From Physcomitrium patens (Eukaryota > Streptophyta > Bryopsida > Funariales > Funariaceae), in contig NC_037273.1 in assembly GCF_000002425.4 (NCBI RefSeq), positions 7,085,506-7,149,505 of the forward strand: 64,000 bases of DNA. Reading direction: 5' to 3'. Below the pieces are notes generated by a model. That model ran no database searches, had not been told where the DNA came from, and saw only the letters and a list, made by a program, of their open reading frames with translations. The translations under genes and the position numbers were made by a program. Of this stretch, positions 25,635 to 37,235 are shown one piece after another (positions within the stretch are counted from its first letter, which is position 1; each line of letters opens with the position of its first letter).

Positions 25635-26126
25635 TGCATCCACACATCTTATTGAATATTTTTTTTGGATTTAAAAAAAACATTAACTAATAATATATTT
25701 TAAATATTAAATTTATTTTTTAATATTATATAATATGATTTTAATTTATTTCAAATCTACATTGTTCATTTACTTACTGGTTATTATTTTTGTTTTTTGT
25801 TATTTTGTTTTTGTTATTGTATTGGTTAGTTTAAATAAAATTATCTCTTATTATATTGGATTACCTTAATTTTATTTGTAATTGCCAATAGTGTATTAAT
25901 TGAAATTATTTATTTGATAACTTGATGATCTCTATTCTACTTAAATCATTTCTCTTATTTTTTCTAAATAATCAAATTTCACATATAACCTCCATAATAA
26001 ATTTTTACGAATTATAGAAGGTTGGCTTTATAAGATACAAAATATTTATGTCATTATTGATAACAATCAAAAATTAATTCATAGATATTTTTAAAAATTT
26101 TAAACAATTACACACACACATACACA

Positions 26127-26191
<65 letters not shown>

Positions 26192-26334
26192 AATTTAACA
26201 ACATATTCAAAAGTAAGGCAATAATTAGCACATATAATATCAATAATTAAACTTTTTTTAATATGTACCAATTTTTTTTTTTCAATTGCTATTATGATTT
26301 ATATTAAATTATCTTATAATTTATGTAGTTGGAT
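23688..26334. other. AT-rich decayed repeat DNA between two retroelements
   Basis: Geneless. (TA)n at 25103-25131 and 25591-25626, and a compound (CA)n(TA)n tract at 26110-26184. Parts of 24100-24680 look like worn retroelement coding DNA on the minus strand, but no motif is good enough to name the domain. Confidence 0.45.
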
Positions 26335-26684
26335 TGTAATAAAATATGAAGAATTATATTACTAGAATAGAAGTACAAATATATGAAGAAAAGAGAATTA
26401 AAATAGCTTTCCAAAATGAGCTTCTAGTTTGAGTTCTTATACTATTAGCCCAATGTCTAACCACATGGACTTTCTATTGTGAATATACAAACAACTAGCC
26501 TAATGAATGATGTCTGATTAACATGTAGACACTCATCTTGTTAGACCGTATGACGGCTTGATAGGCTGTAGTGGCTAAATGGTATTACCACCAATAAATA
26601 GTAGCTACAACTTGTCAATTCACAAAGCAATGTTAATAACTTATTTTATATTATGTCTAATAGGAGTTACATATTATATTAACA
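26335..26684 (-). repeat. 3' LTR of copia element 1
   Basis: Runs TGTAATAAAATATGAAG ... TTAACA on the plus strand and aligns with 32104-32675. Shared blocks include AACCACATGGACTTTCTA and AGCTACAACTTGTCAATT. It contains one copy of the 118-bp unit that is tripled in the other LTR. Confidence 0.85.
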
Positions 26685-27262
26685 ATTCCACTTAATGATA
26701 TATTAGACTAATTCAATTTGATGATGTCCATTATCTCTTTGAATTTATAATATTTCATACAAGCAAGGCTATTGGTCAAAACATCCGCAACCATTTCTTA
26801 AGTTCCGCAAAATACTAAGTTGATGTTGCCACTGTCAATCTTTTTGCAAATAAAGTAATATTGAATTTCAACATGCTTATTACAAGCATACAATGTAGAA
26901 TTCCTTAAAAAAAAAATGCAACTTTGATTATCATTGAAAATAGTCTAAAGACCATCTTGTAAAAATTTAATATCTTTAAAGAATCTTTGAAGTTAAATTA
27001 CCTCATTTGTGGGATGAATTGTTGTCATATACTTTAATTTGGTGGTAGATAATTTATTTATTAATTATTTCTTACTATTCCAACTAATTATACTACCAAT
27101 CAATAAGAATGTATAATTTGTGGTCAAACATTGTATATCAATATTTCTTGCATAGTCTGTATCATAATAACCAACTACTTATAAATTCAAAGAACTTCTA
27201 CTATATTATAGCACATGATCTGATGTTTTTCAAAGATATTGCAAAATGTGTTTCATCGCTAT
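26685..27262 (-). pseudogene. Copia RNase H region and 3' end, decayed
   Basis: Follows RT without a gap and precedes the 3' LTR, where RNase H should be. Only a loose resemblance can be read on the minus strand (for example YYDTDYARN-like text near 27130-27180). Assigned mainly by position. Confidence 0.5.
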
Positions 27263-28096
27263 TCAATATTGTATGCCAAGATTTGCCATGTATTGGCTAA
27301 CAACTCCCATTGAATAGGGAATATTGGCCAGAGTGCCTATCATTGCATAAATTAAACTACAGACTATATTTTGGTATAGAATTTTCTTCATTGCTTCAAC
27401 TTCTTTAGAAATTTGAAGATTCATATCTCTTAACAATTTGTTATTAAAATCCAAAGGAATAGCCAAAGATTTACATACTTTTATGTCAAAACTTTTCAAG
27501 AGATTTTCTACATATTTTTATTGATTGAGGTAGATTTTACATATCTTTTGATTCCTTATAATTTGCACATCTAAAATATAGTGGATTTCTTTCAAATCCT
27601 TTATTTCAAATCTCTCAATTAAGTTTTTCTTTGTTTTTAGGAAAAGTTCCTTATTATTAGATATAAGCATGAAATCATCTAAATAGAATATAACAATGAT
27701 AAAAAATCTATCAATTATCCATAACACATAAATATTAAGATTAGAATGGCTTCTTTTCAAACTTTGGAAGCCGAAATAATCATCTATCTTCTTGTACCAT
27801 GCTTTAGGAGATTGTTTGACCTTACAAAGAATTTTAGAAAATTTATACACCAATTATTCTTCATCTTCTAATATATAGCCTTTTAATTGGTCCACATATA
27901 TCTCCTTTTTAAGATCTCTATTCAAGAATGTTATCTTGACATTCATTTGATGAACTTTCAAAATTTCAACTATATCTAGTATAAGAAGTATACAAATTGA
28001 AGCCATTTTTGTAATTAGAGCAAAAATATTATTATAATTAATATCTTCTTTTTGCATATAACTTTTTACAATAAGTCTTGGCTTGTAGTGCTCCAT
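27263..28096 (-). pseudogene. Copia reverse transcriptase remnant
   Basis: Three stretches, 28096-27854 and 27853-27518 in one frame with a single stop between, then 27499-27263. They contain KPRLIVKSYMQKEDINYN, VKITFLNRDLKKEIYVDQ (the copia DVKTAFLxGxLxEEIYMxQP motif), KQSPKAWY and FYLDDFMLIS (catalytic YxDD). The best-preserved coding part of the element. Confidence 0.88.
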
Positions 28097-28849
28097 TGAT
28101 CTATTTGTATTATATTTGAACTTAAAAATCTATTTACAATTGATTGATTTTTTATTTTTTAATATTAGTCTCAAAGTCTAAGTCTCGTTGTCAATGAGAC
28201 TCTAATACTTTGAATCTATTGCTTCTTTCTACTTCCAAGTATCATCCTTTCCTATAGCTTCTTTGATAGTAGCTACTTTTTTAGTACTTGTATAAAAAGT
28301 ATGTACTATATAGACTAAAGATATAAATAACTTGGAAGGAATCTAAACCAATGTTGCTTCATCATTTGCTTATACCAAAAGTTTAACTCTTGCACATATT
28401 ATCATCATTGAAAGTGGAGGTATAGGTGAAAATAAGAAGTAGAATTAAATCTATACATTGTTGTCCAAGTGCTTGAGTTTGTGTTCAAATATCTTGAATT
28501 GAAGATAAATATTCAATAATTGGTTATTGGTGACCTTTGCCAATGTCCAAATCTCCCACTATATCTTCATTATTACTTTTTATATGTGATGAAGTTTCCA
28601 TAGGCTCAATTTTAACTTTTATTTCTTAAGATTTATCAATAGAAACCTCTAAAGTTTCTATTGTTTATTTAGAATCTTCACACTCAACAAACTTAACATC
28701 ACGGCTCTTAATTATGGAGCTATTTTCAATGTCGTACAAACAATAACACTTAGTACCCTCAATATAGCTCAATTTTATTTTATTTTTATTTTATTTTAAT
28801 TCTTGGAATCAGGTTTTGTACATTTTTTATTGAAATGTATATATAGACA

Positions 28850-29850
28850 TCACATCCAAAGACATGAAGGTATAGTACTAAAGATTTTATATCTCACCAA
28901 ACTTCTTTAAGTGTTTTTCTTTCCACAATTGTAATAGGACCTCAATTAAAGACATATATTATAGTGTTGATGGCTTTTTCTTACCATGTATTTGAAAGTT
29001 GCTCATATTGTAACATACACCTAGTACTCTCAAACAATATTCTATTCTTGCATTCTACAAGTCTATTTTGTTGAGGCATATGAGGCATCAAAAATTGTCT
29101 TTCAATGCCATGTTACTTACAAAACTATTTGAGTGCCTTAGATGTGTATTCTCAACCATTGTTACTATGAAATTTTTAAATTTCTAAGCCTATTTGTTTC
29201 TCAATTAGAGCCTTAAAAATCCTAAAGTTATCCAAGATTTTAGACTTTTATTTCATAAAATATACAAAAATATTTATTGAAAAATTATTAATAAAAGTGA
29301 AAAAGTATTTTGTCCGTCCATGAGATGTTGTCCTCATAGGACTATTTACATCACAATGTATCAATTCCAAGAGTTTTGTTGCATAAGTATCACCTTTTAT
29401 TTAAAAAGTATTACGATGTTGTTTTCCATAAACACACCCCTTGCAAAACTTTAACTCTATGTTCTTGCCTATATCCAAATGAGTGACTATACCACCTACT
29501 TATAGTTTCTTCAAGTCCAAAATGCCAAAATGACCATATTTTTGATGCCAAAGATCAACCTTATTCAAAATCTATTTCGTCTCCGTAACAATAAAAGTCC
29601 TTTTATCTTCATCCAAAGATGCTAGTAGCTTGTACAAGCTATCATGCCTAATACCTTTGATGATTGCGTTGTCTCATTTCATAAGACATGTACTAGCCTT
29701 GAAATTGAATTTATAACCTTGATCTGTCATTTTGCTAATAGAAAGCAAATTCTTGGCCAATCTTTCAACATTCTAGATATCATATTTTTGGGGATATGAA
29801 TCTTGAAAAAAGAAAATCCTCATTACACTCTTGTGTCATTGAAGAGAACT
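28850..29850 (-). pseudogene. Copia integrase remnant
   Basis: Minus-strand translation shows the GAG-pre-integrase zinc site (LWHQKYGHFG ... FCKGCVYGKQ) and the core: LVHCDV, then FFTFINNFS, FHSNNGCEYTS and MPQQNRLVECKNR. These match copia LVHxDVxGP, DNGxEY and PQQNGVxERKNR. Asp of the DNG motif is Asn here and stops interrupt the frame. Confidence 0.75.
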
Positions 29851-29871
29851 AGAAAGTCACTCAAAAGGTAA

Positions 29872-30344
29872 TGTAATATTAACTAAAATAGCTATTGCCA
29901 AAAATAAGAAGACTAGAAAGTCTTGAAACAAGACTAAGAACTAGAATGGCATTGACAAGAATAAAGAAAACTTCACTTTTACCTCTATATATATACTCTT
30001 AATTAGGAACTATGTGGCAATGTCCTATATAACGTCCAAAACGTGTTGACTTTATTAGCCGCATGTCTTAACTTGCAAGGCAAGTTATCTATGTATGCGC
30101 CACATGATTAACTTCTTCTACAAGTTACTATATGGAATTAACTTCTTCCACAAGCTACCAACACGTGGTTAAGTTGTTGGCCAAGTTTCCAACCTACAAA
30201 CACATCTTAAGTCAAAATTGCATCTATGAAGCTTCTAAGAAACTTTTCTAGAAGTCTTTATGAAATTAATCTATATTTATCTATTTCTACTTAATCATAT
30301 AAGTAATTATTGAGATAAATGTATATGTCCTCGACACATATACA
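29872..30344 (-). mobile_element. Solo LTR of the gypsy family nested in copia element 1
   Basis: About 470 bp matching both gypsy LTRs at 13764-14294 and 23195-23687. Markers: TATGTGGCAATGTCC, CTTGCAAGGCAAGTT, TTGTTGGCCAAGTTT, AAGTCAAAATTGCATCTATGA. It starts TGTAAT and ends ATATACA. It splits the copia protease from the integrase and has no internal gypsy sequence, so it is a solo LTR, usually the product of LTR-LTR recombination (known mechanism). Confidence 0.8.
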
Positions 30345-30439
30345 TCCTTTTGAATATTATTTAGAAACTAGAAAGACATCTTACTATTTTTTTTGATGGC
30401 AAGTCCAATATCATTGCCCAAATAGAGTTTAAGGCCTTG

Positions 30440-30540
30440 TGGTAGATTTTTGTAACTTAAAAATCAACTTCAATTTTCCATCATATGCTCAGAAGCACCA
30501 GAATCAATGTATCATTCTTTGTCACTTATAGTGACAAAAA
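30440..30540 (-). pseudogene. Copia protease active site, DSGAS retained
   Basis: Minus-strand reading YIDSGASEHMMEN, with the D-S-G-A-S codons at 30505-30491, is the copia aspartic protease motif. A stop follows soon after. It sits between gag and integrase as expected. Confidence 0.75.
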
Positions 30541-30607
30541 ACGTAGCTACAAAATTAAATTCACCCTTCATTTGATCTTTTTCATCTATTATATTAGAGT
30601 GTTCTTT

Positions 30608-31068
30608 TTAAGAAGTCTTCTTCAACTTTTCTAACTTCTTATGCTTCTCCTTAGTGCAACATTTTTTCTCATAGTAATCTTTTTTGCTACAATATCTGTA
30701 TTTGGCATCCTTCTTGTAATTATGTGAAGATCCTACATGAGTATGAATATAAGAATGTAGTTTGGATTTTCTTTCAATAGCCAACACTGCCTTAGAGGTC
30801 AATTCCACATTCTTGTTGTAAACTCTTGTTGCAATAACTGAATTATGGTTACAGTCAATATCAACTCGACAAGAGATCATGTTTCCAATGACACCATTAA
30901 GGTATAGTATGACTCTGGAAGACTCTCTAATAATGCCATGACAAAATGTGTGTCTAAAGCTTTCTTTTCAATTGAAGAAAGTTGCTTAGCCATTTTCCAC
31001 AATTTGCTTATGTGCATAACAATGTTATCACCTTCATTCATTTGTGCAGTCCAAAACCTGCAAATCAA
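30608..31068 (-). pseudogene. Copia gag remnant
   Basis: Two overlapping frames (31068-30877 and 30880-30608). The first holds a gag-type helix-rich stretch ending MALLESLPESY, typical of copia capsid (known pattern LLxSLPxSY). The second ends in a damaged zinc knuckle: CSKKDYYEKKC with the first Cys of the CX2C changed to Tyr. The frames are shifted against each other. Confidence 0.75.
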
Positions 31069-32088
31069 GAATAATAGGCTTGAGGTATTTTTAACTTCAT
31101 ATGTTTCTTCTAGACTCTTTTATACAGTCTTTGCACTTATTGCTTTATTTGTTATCATGAACTCTGAACTAGAGAGATGATAACAAATTGCATATAATAC
31201 CTCCTTGTCTATACTTTCACATTTCTCTAACTCAATCAAATCTATGGGTGATCTAATGATTTTCTTGTATTTTCTACATACAACCTTCTATAATTTCTTG
31301 TGGATTAGAATAAATCTAATGCTCTCTTTTCAAAGATGCCACTTGTCTCTAATAAATTTCTCTATGATGTAATATTTTGTTGCTATGATACAAAAAATAT
31401 GCTAAAGATAGAAGAAATAATAGGACTAAGAGAAGAAAATTAGAAGGGATAAAAATGTAATCAAGGTGAAGCTCAATTCCTTCTTATATAGCCTTTTATT
31501 TGAGTATTGATAGAAATTCTAATTTTTTTCTAAAATACTAAAATTTTGGATGATTATATTATAGTGCCACCAATGCTCTCAAAAAATTTTAAGTTTAAAT
31601 TTCCAAAATTAACTAAGATATATCAATTCTGATAAATATATGTCTAATTTAAATCAAAAAATTTAACTTGCAAATCTTCTTGGAGTCATTGGATTTGTTG
31701 GATTCCATAGACTCCTTAAATTCCTTTGAACTTGATGTTTGGAGTCCCAATTCATATCACCAAACCTCTACATTGGCCAATCCGATTGTGTATTTCTAAT
31801 AGTTTGTTCCTGACAAGACTATCTCGACTATGCATTCTAAATAGCTAGTTTTTAGTAAGACAATTCTGACTGTACTATAGCTTTGTGTAGACTAAAGGAT
31901 TGTATGTACTGTGGGCATAATTTCTTGAAGCTCCAATACCTCCTTCTTGGTCCTCTTGATTTCTTACATTGCTTTTAACAAGAGCTATTAAATGAAAATT
32001 AAACTTCTTCAAAAGTGTTCAAAAGACTACATTCTACAAAACAATCTCATACATATTACAACTTACAAAGGACAATTTAAGAGCACCA

Positions 32089-32101
32089 AACTCCAATACC
32101 A
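32089..32101 (-). other. Copia primer-binding site (initiator tRNA-Met type)
   Basis: Minus strand reads TGGTATTGGAG two bases inside the 5' LTR. The standard plant copia site, complementary to the 3' end of initiator tRNA-Met, is TGGTATCAGAGC. Confidence 0.75.
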
Positions 32102-32103
32102 TG

Positions 32104-32675
32104 TGATAAAATATGAAGTATATTATTAGAATAGAAATACAAATATATAAAGAAAAGAGAACTAAAACCACTTACCAAAATGAGCTTCTAATTTGAATTC
32201 TATACTACTAGTCCAATATCTAACCACATGGACTTTCTAGTATGAATACACAAACAACTAGCCTAGTCAACAATGTCCAATTAACATGTAGACACTTGTC
32301 TTAATAGGCAACATGATGACTTGGTAAGCTATGACACCTAAATAGTATTACTACCAACAAATAGTGGCTACAACTTGTCAATTGACAAAGCAATGTAAAC
32401 CACCTATTCTACATTATGTTAATAAGTAACATGATGACTTGATAAGCTATGACATCTAAATAGTATTACTACCAACAAATAGTAGCTACAACTTGTCAAT
32501 TGACAAAGCAATGTAAACCACCTATTCTACATTATGTTAATAGGCAACATGATGACTTAATAAGCTATGGCATCTAAATAGTATTACTACCAACAAATAG
32601 TAGCTACAACTTGTCAATTGACAAAGCAATGTAAACCACCTATTATGTCCAATAAGAGTAACACATGTAGTGCCA
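32104..32675 (-). repeat. 5' LTR of copia element 1, with internal triplication
   Basis: Aligns with the 3' LTR but is about 220 bp longer because one segment is present nearly three times (32303-32644). Ends: TGATAAAATATGAAG at the inner side, TAGTGCCA at the outer side. Confidence 0.85.
32303..32644. repeat. 118-bp tandem repeat, 2.9 copies, inside the 5' LTR
   Basis: Copies start at 32303, 32421 and 32539 (exact period 118), each beginning AATA(G/A)G(C/T)AACATGATGACTT. About five bases differ between neighbouring copies. All the differences I see are transitions (G/A or C/T). Confidence 0.93.
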
Positions 32676-33395
32676 TGTTGGACATTTTATTCTTTCTCCA
32701 TTACTACTATTAAGTTGCTTAGAGTTGTAGCAATCCAAATAAGAATGTCTACCACGGTAAATTGAAAATAATTGTTTACACATAGTTTAGTTAGAAGGTT
32801 TAATCAAAAGTATTCTCCCTTTCAAAAAAAAAAATCACCTCTGGTACTGAACAGTATTTTTGATACGCGGAGTAGTTTTCAGTGATAAAAATTTAATACA
32901 GGCATGAAAAAATAGATATCAATATGCATACTCTTGTTTTACATTGTGCATCAACTTGTATCTAGGACATTGTCATCACGATCTCACCCCATCAGTTTCT
33001 TCACTAAATTTGCAGCAATTCTTAGATTGCATTGGGTACGCCAGTGGTCAGCTTCCATTCAGCACTAAGTAATCTATAAGAAGAATTTTATGCCCGAAGA
33101 AAAATAGAATCTGATGTAAAGAATCAACACCCAAGTCCCGCCAACTGAACACGGATGACTCGACATAACGCACGGTATCAAGTCAAAGAGACCATACACT
33201 TCACTTCAAACAATTCACAGCGGCTTCAGCACCACCATTGCAAATATAATCAGACAGACACACCATCTAGAGCTCCAAACAATAAAGCAAGGCATTCAAG
33301 TTGATAGCAGTAACGAAGTTAAGAAAGAAAAGCAATCTTCCGTCGTGTTGATCCAAAACAACAAGATTCACTAGTGCAAAATCTTCAGTCAAACT
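32676..33395. other. Intergenic and 3' UTR of the eL19 gene
   Basis: Composition rises from about 32940. The last 250 bp next to the stop codon are probably the eL19 3' UTR. No ORF of note. Confidence 0.45.
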
Positions 33396-34715
33396 CTACT
33401 TTTTTGACTTCTTCGCTGGAGCATCACTCACTGGAGTCTCGGCAGCCTGGGCAGGAGCAACAGCAGGAATACCCTGTGCCTGTCGCTCCTCCCTCCTGGC
33501 GATCTTGCGCTCACGTGTAGCCTTGTTCTTGGCGCGCCTAGCCTCGAATTGGTCAGACAGAGTCTTTTCACGTGCCTTCTCAGCCTTAGACTTGTGAATG
33601 CTCTCCATCAAGACACGCTTGTTCTTGAAGACATTACCTTTGACTTTCATGTACATATCATGGTACATGTGCTTGTCAATCTTCTTAGCATCACGGTACT
33701 TGCGCAACAGACGCCTCAACACTCGCATGCGCCGCAACCACAAGACCTGCATATCCACTTCGTTTCTCATGAATACATCCATGTGTTGTTAACCATAACC
33801 TAACCAATTCCCAGTGAATATTCGTGAAATCTTCTCTACTCATCCCAAGTCTCCACAATTGAACGAATTTTTAGAGAGTGAAGATGTGTTAAAGTACTGC
33901 AGCCCAGGGAAAACGCAGTAGCGTATGAGCACATCACGAAAAAGTGACAAACATTGCAGCTGCACGTGAAGCCCTAAGGCGTGCTACATAGGATGCATCC
34001 ACGTACATCGGCTACATGGTAGTTCACAAGCTATATGAAAATGAACAAACTCTCAATTTGCCCTTTTGAACTCTACACAACCCTAAAAAATAGTGGCAGC
34101 AAATCTTCACTGTCCGTTCTTGAACAATGTGTAGACCTTATGCAACAGATGAAAACAAGAGATCGCCCTAGCTTCAAGAATATAACGCAGAAACCTAGGC
34201 TAAATGCCAAAGTTTAAGGCAAAGAGAAGCTGACATGTAATATCTAAAGCCAGTAATATCAGTAAAAGATACCAAGACAGGGTGACCCCACAAATCCCAG
34301 GAAACCCTAAATAACAGCAATCAGAAGAAAAAACACAAGCTCAAAGTACTGAAAAAAGAGACAATCACTGCGTGACGCAATCTGTCGTCACTCTAGTAAG
34401 AAACCCTAAATCGAAAACAAGTCGGCAGCATTGCGGTACCTTAGTAGGAAGTCTGGCTTCTCGAGTACCACGGCGCTTCCCGTATCCTGAGTGACGGCCC
34501 TTCCGTTTCGCCTCCAAAGCACGGCGAGCACGGGCACGCGAGTGAATCTTCTGGGGCTTGCGGATGACGAAGCCATCCTTCACCAGCTTACGGATGTTCT
34601 GCCGGCTGTTGGCCATGGAAATCTCGTTGACCTCATTGGGGTCGAGCCACACCTTGCGCTCTCCGCACTTAAGCACGCTGGCGGCCAAGCGCTTCTGCAA
34701 CTTGAGGGACACCAT
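33396..34715 (-). CDS. RPL19: 60S ribosomal protein eL19 (L19)
   Basis: Structural protein of the large cytosolic ribosomal subunit, placed at the subunit bridge region in known ribosomes. Two exons, 34715-34440 and 33746-33396 (stop TAG), with a GT-AG phase-0 intron of 693 nt, give 208 aa, normal for plants. Hallmarks: start [54 protein letters not shown], then [20 protein letters not shown] and [17 protein letters not shown]. The C-terminus is an Ala/Pro linker ending in KKSKK. Pyrimidine-rich sequence and a C12 run lie upstream; two telo-box motifs lie in the intron. Expected to be highly expressed in all cells. Confidence 0.98.
34302..34409 (+). promoter_or_regulatory. Two telo-boxes (AAACCCTAA) in the eL19 intron
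   Basis: Perfect AAACCCTAA at 34302-34310 and 34401-34409, 30-140 bp inside the 5' end of the intron. Telo-boxes near the transcription start of ribosomal protein genes are a known plant feature bound by Myb/TRB-type factors. Orientation is antisense to the gene. Confidence 0.6.
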
Positions 34716-34960
34716 GGCGAGGAAGTGGAGGGGATGGCTATGGCGGACACGACGGGGGAGAGGCCCTGCAACTCCAAAGACAGAGCGAGAGAGAGCCCCA
34801 GTTCACCAAGGCCTCTGCTCTTGAGGGCAAGGGACTCTTCCTCTCCTTCCTCTTATCGCGGGTCCCCCCCCCCCCTGGCCCCCGGCCCGTCTTCTTCCAT
34901 CTCTTTGGTTCCTCTCTCCATTTCCTTTCCTTACTGTGGGTAGATTTTTTATTGAATGCT
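34716..34960 (-). promoter_or_regulatory. Promoter and 5' UTR of eL19
   Basis: GC-rich, CT-rich on the coding strand, with a run of twelve or so C on the plus strand near 34865-34876. It carries a pyrimidine-rich leader just before the ATG, as usual for ribosomal protein genes. No clear TATA box. Confidence 0.5.
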
Positions 34961-37235
34961 TAGACCACTTTACATACATGAGTGGATAGTTTATTTTTTG
35001 TATTGAATTAAAAGTGCCAACTCATGGACGTACTTTTATTTTATTGTTATTTTTTATCAACTACACCTGGTCAAAGTGAATGTTGAATGTTGATGAATTT
35101 GTGATATTTCATAATGTTATACACAATGAAAAGAAAAATGAATATATGGATGTATTGATATATGTGGTGTTTCACTTTCTATATATATATATATATATAT
35201 ATACACAAATTATAATTTGGGAATTTTTAAATTGACCTAGATATTTACTAAATCAATCATCATTGGTTGAGGATGCAACTATTTTTTTCATTGGTTTTTG
35301 ATTGATCCAGATCTGGCATTGGAGAATTTTTTGATGATGGTTAGGATAAGTGGGTGAGTTTAGTAAATGCTTGGATCAATTTAACAAACCTCTAAAAAAT
35401 TTGTTTTAAAATAGTAACAACCAACAATATTTCTTGACGTTCTTATTTATTGTCTACCTCTACATTCAATTTAGATAATTGTATTTAAAGAGTGGATTTT
35501 ACAAAATAGAAATAAACAAACAAATAAACAAACAAATAAAGGTCTTTTAAAGTAGCATATGTTGTTATAAATAGATGCACAAATAAAATTTGTTTGATGT
35601 CAAAATCCAAAAAGAGACCTGAGTGTTTGTATTAAAATAAAATTAAAAAATTAAAAAATTAAAAACTAACAAACAAACACTGGAAATGATGGTATCTTAA
35701 AAAATATTACGTTTAAAAAATCATGTAGACCTCATATTATATTTGTTTTTATATACTTTTTTTTTTGTCAAGTATGGGAAAAGTAACTTTCAAGCAGTGT
35801 AACATCTTGATTTAAAAATGCTTATGGTGACTTTATATCTTTTGGTAAAATATTATTGGTGTTAAGTGTAAGGTCTTCTGTCTCCTAAAACATTTATTAA
35901 TATGCGCTTCTACAAAGTTTTATCAAATTAAGATTGATTTCAATTCATTTAATATTTTTTTCTATTTGAAGAAATAAAGAAATAAAGAAATAAAGAAATA
36001 AAGAATTTAAGTTCATTACATACATATACATAACTGATAATTTAATTGATTATTTTATATTTTTTTACAATTACCATCTACTCAAATCTTAATTTTTTTT
36101 TTTATTTTTAGAATTGTTTTAATCACCGAGTTTTTTGTGACTTGTATTTGGAATATAGATGTGTATATATATATTTGATATTTTTTCATATAAGTTTTGT
36201 TGGCCTTCTCAATATTTGATTTTCTAGAGGAAAAAAAAAACAAACAAATAAACAAACAAACAAAAAAACAAAACAAACTCAACCTTTGAAATATATTTCA
36301 CATTGACATTTTTTATTTTTAATTTGATTTTATTGTCTTTAAAATAGGAGTTGTGCTCACTTCTATTTCAATTATGAATTCAAAGAGGTATTTACATCAT
36401 CTATGCAGGAAGTCTTTATGGTTTTAATCGTGTAGCTGTATTCATTTAGTTTTGGTCTAGTTCAAATGTTCCATGAAATGTGTCCCTAAATGATTCTTTA
36501 TTCTTACATTCAGGAAGAAAATTTTGCATCAAATACATCAAATACAACAAAGATGAGTCAAATTTTGACCTTTAAAGCTGAAAGAATTTAATTCGTGATT
36601 TAAAACGCTTTTAAAACCTGTAAATGCATGAACTTTGTGATCACAAAATTGGTATTTGCAAATCAAGCGTCAAATCACTTCAGACAAATATAACTCAAGT
36701 TAACAAGATATTAAGGGCAGGAATGAAGAAAGATGAAACAAAAAAACAATGAAAATGATACCAATTGATAAATTTTGATACATGATTAATAATTTGAGCA
36801 CGAGTTTCTATTTTTAATTTGTAATCAAATAGAGGGAAAAAATCAAACAGAACAAATCAGTAAAATAAGAATTTATTAATATCACTAACTATAAACTTTA
36901 CATTATTTTATTTCTGATTAGCATTAACATGTAAAATACATCAGATTATTTTAAAAATATTTTAACCATTATTATACATAAATATATGCAAAAAAATTAA
37001 AGATAAATCTTGATATGGGATTAAATTGTATTTAATAGTAAATTTCTATTTATATGTATTTTGAATGAGAGTTAGTTTTATATGTGAGATTTACCCTTTT
37101 GTTTTTGAAGAGAAATCAGATCATGTATATACTAAATTCATAATATTTTTCCTTGATGTTGTGGATCATCTTTATTGAATGTCATATCAATCTCATAACC
37201 TAAATTAGAAGAATTAGTTGTATCATGAGTTACAC
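34961..37235. other. AT-rich intergenic DNA with simple repeats
   Basis: Geneless. (TA)n at 35180-35203, (ACAAATAA)-type runs at 35512-35540 and 36236-36275, and a four-to-five copy AAATAAAG repeat at 35965-36004. About 36300-37235 probably contains the 3' UTR of the XRCC4-like gene. No transposon domain recognised. Confidence 0.6.

Larger units (their letters stand above)
26335..32675 (-). mobile_element. Ty1/copia LTR retrotransposon, degenerate but complete in layout
   Basis: 6.3-kb element on the minus strand: 5' LTR 32104-32675, primer-binding site, gag, protease, (solo gypsy LTR insert), integrase, RT, then 3' LTR 26335-26684. The order PR-INT-RT defines copia. Frames carry stops, so the element is non-autonomous, but protease DSGAS and RT YLDD motifs survive. 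A polypurine-like AAGTGGAAT sits beside the 3' LTR. A possible TTGGA occurs at both outer flanks (26329-26333 and 32678-32682), not perfectly placed, so a target duplication is only suggested. Confidence 0.88.

Noticed and set aside
26110-26184. Regular CA/TA array considered as a CRISPR or satellite array
   Set aside because: Plain dinucleotide microsatellite without spacers.
34491-34943. 150-codon plus-strand frame opposite eL19 exon 1
   Set aside because: Mirror of a strongly conserved coding exon; no independent features.
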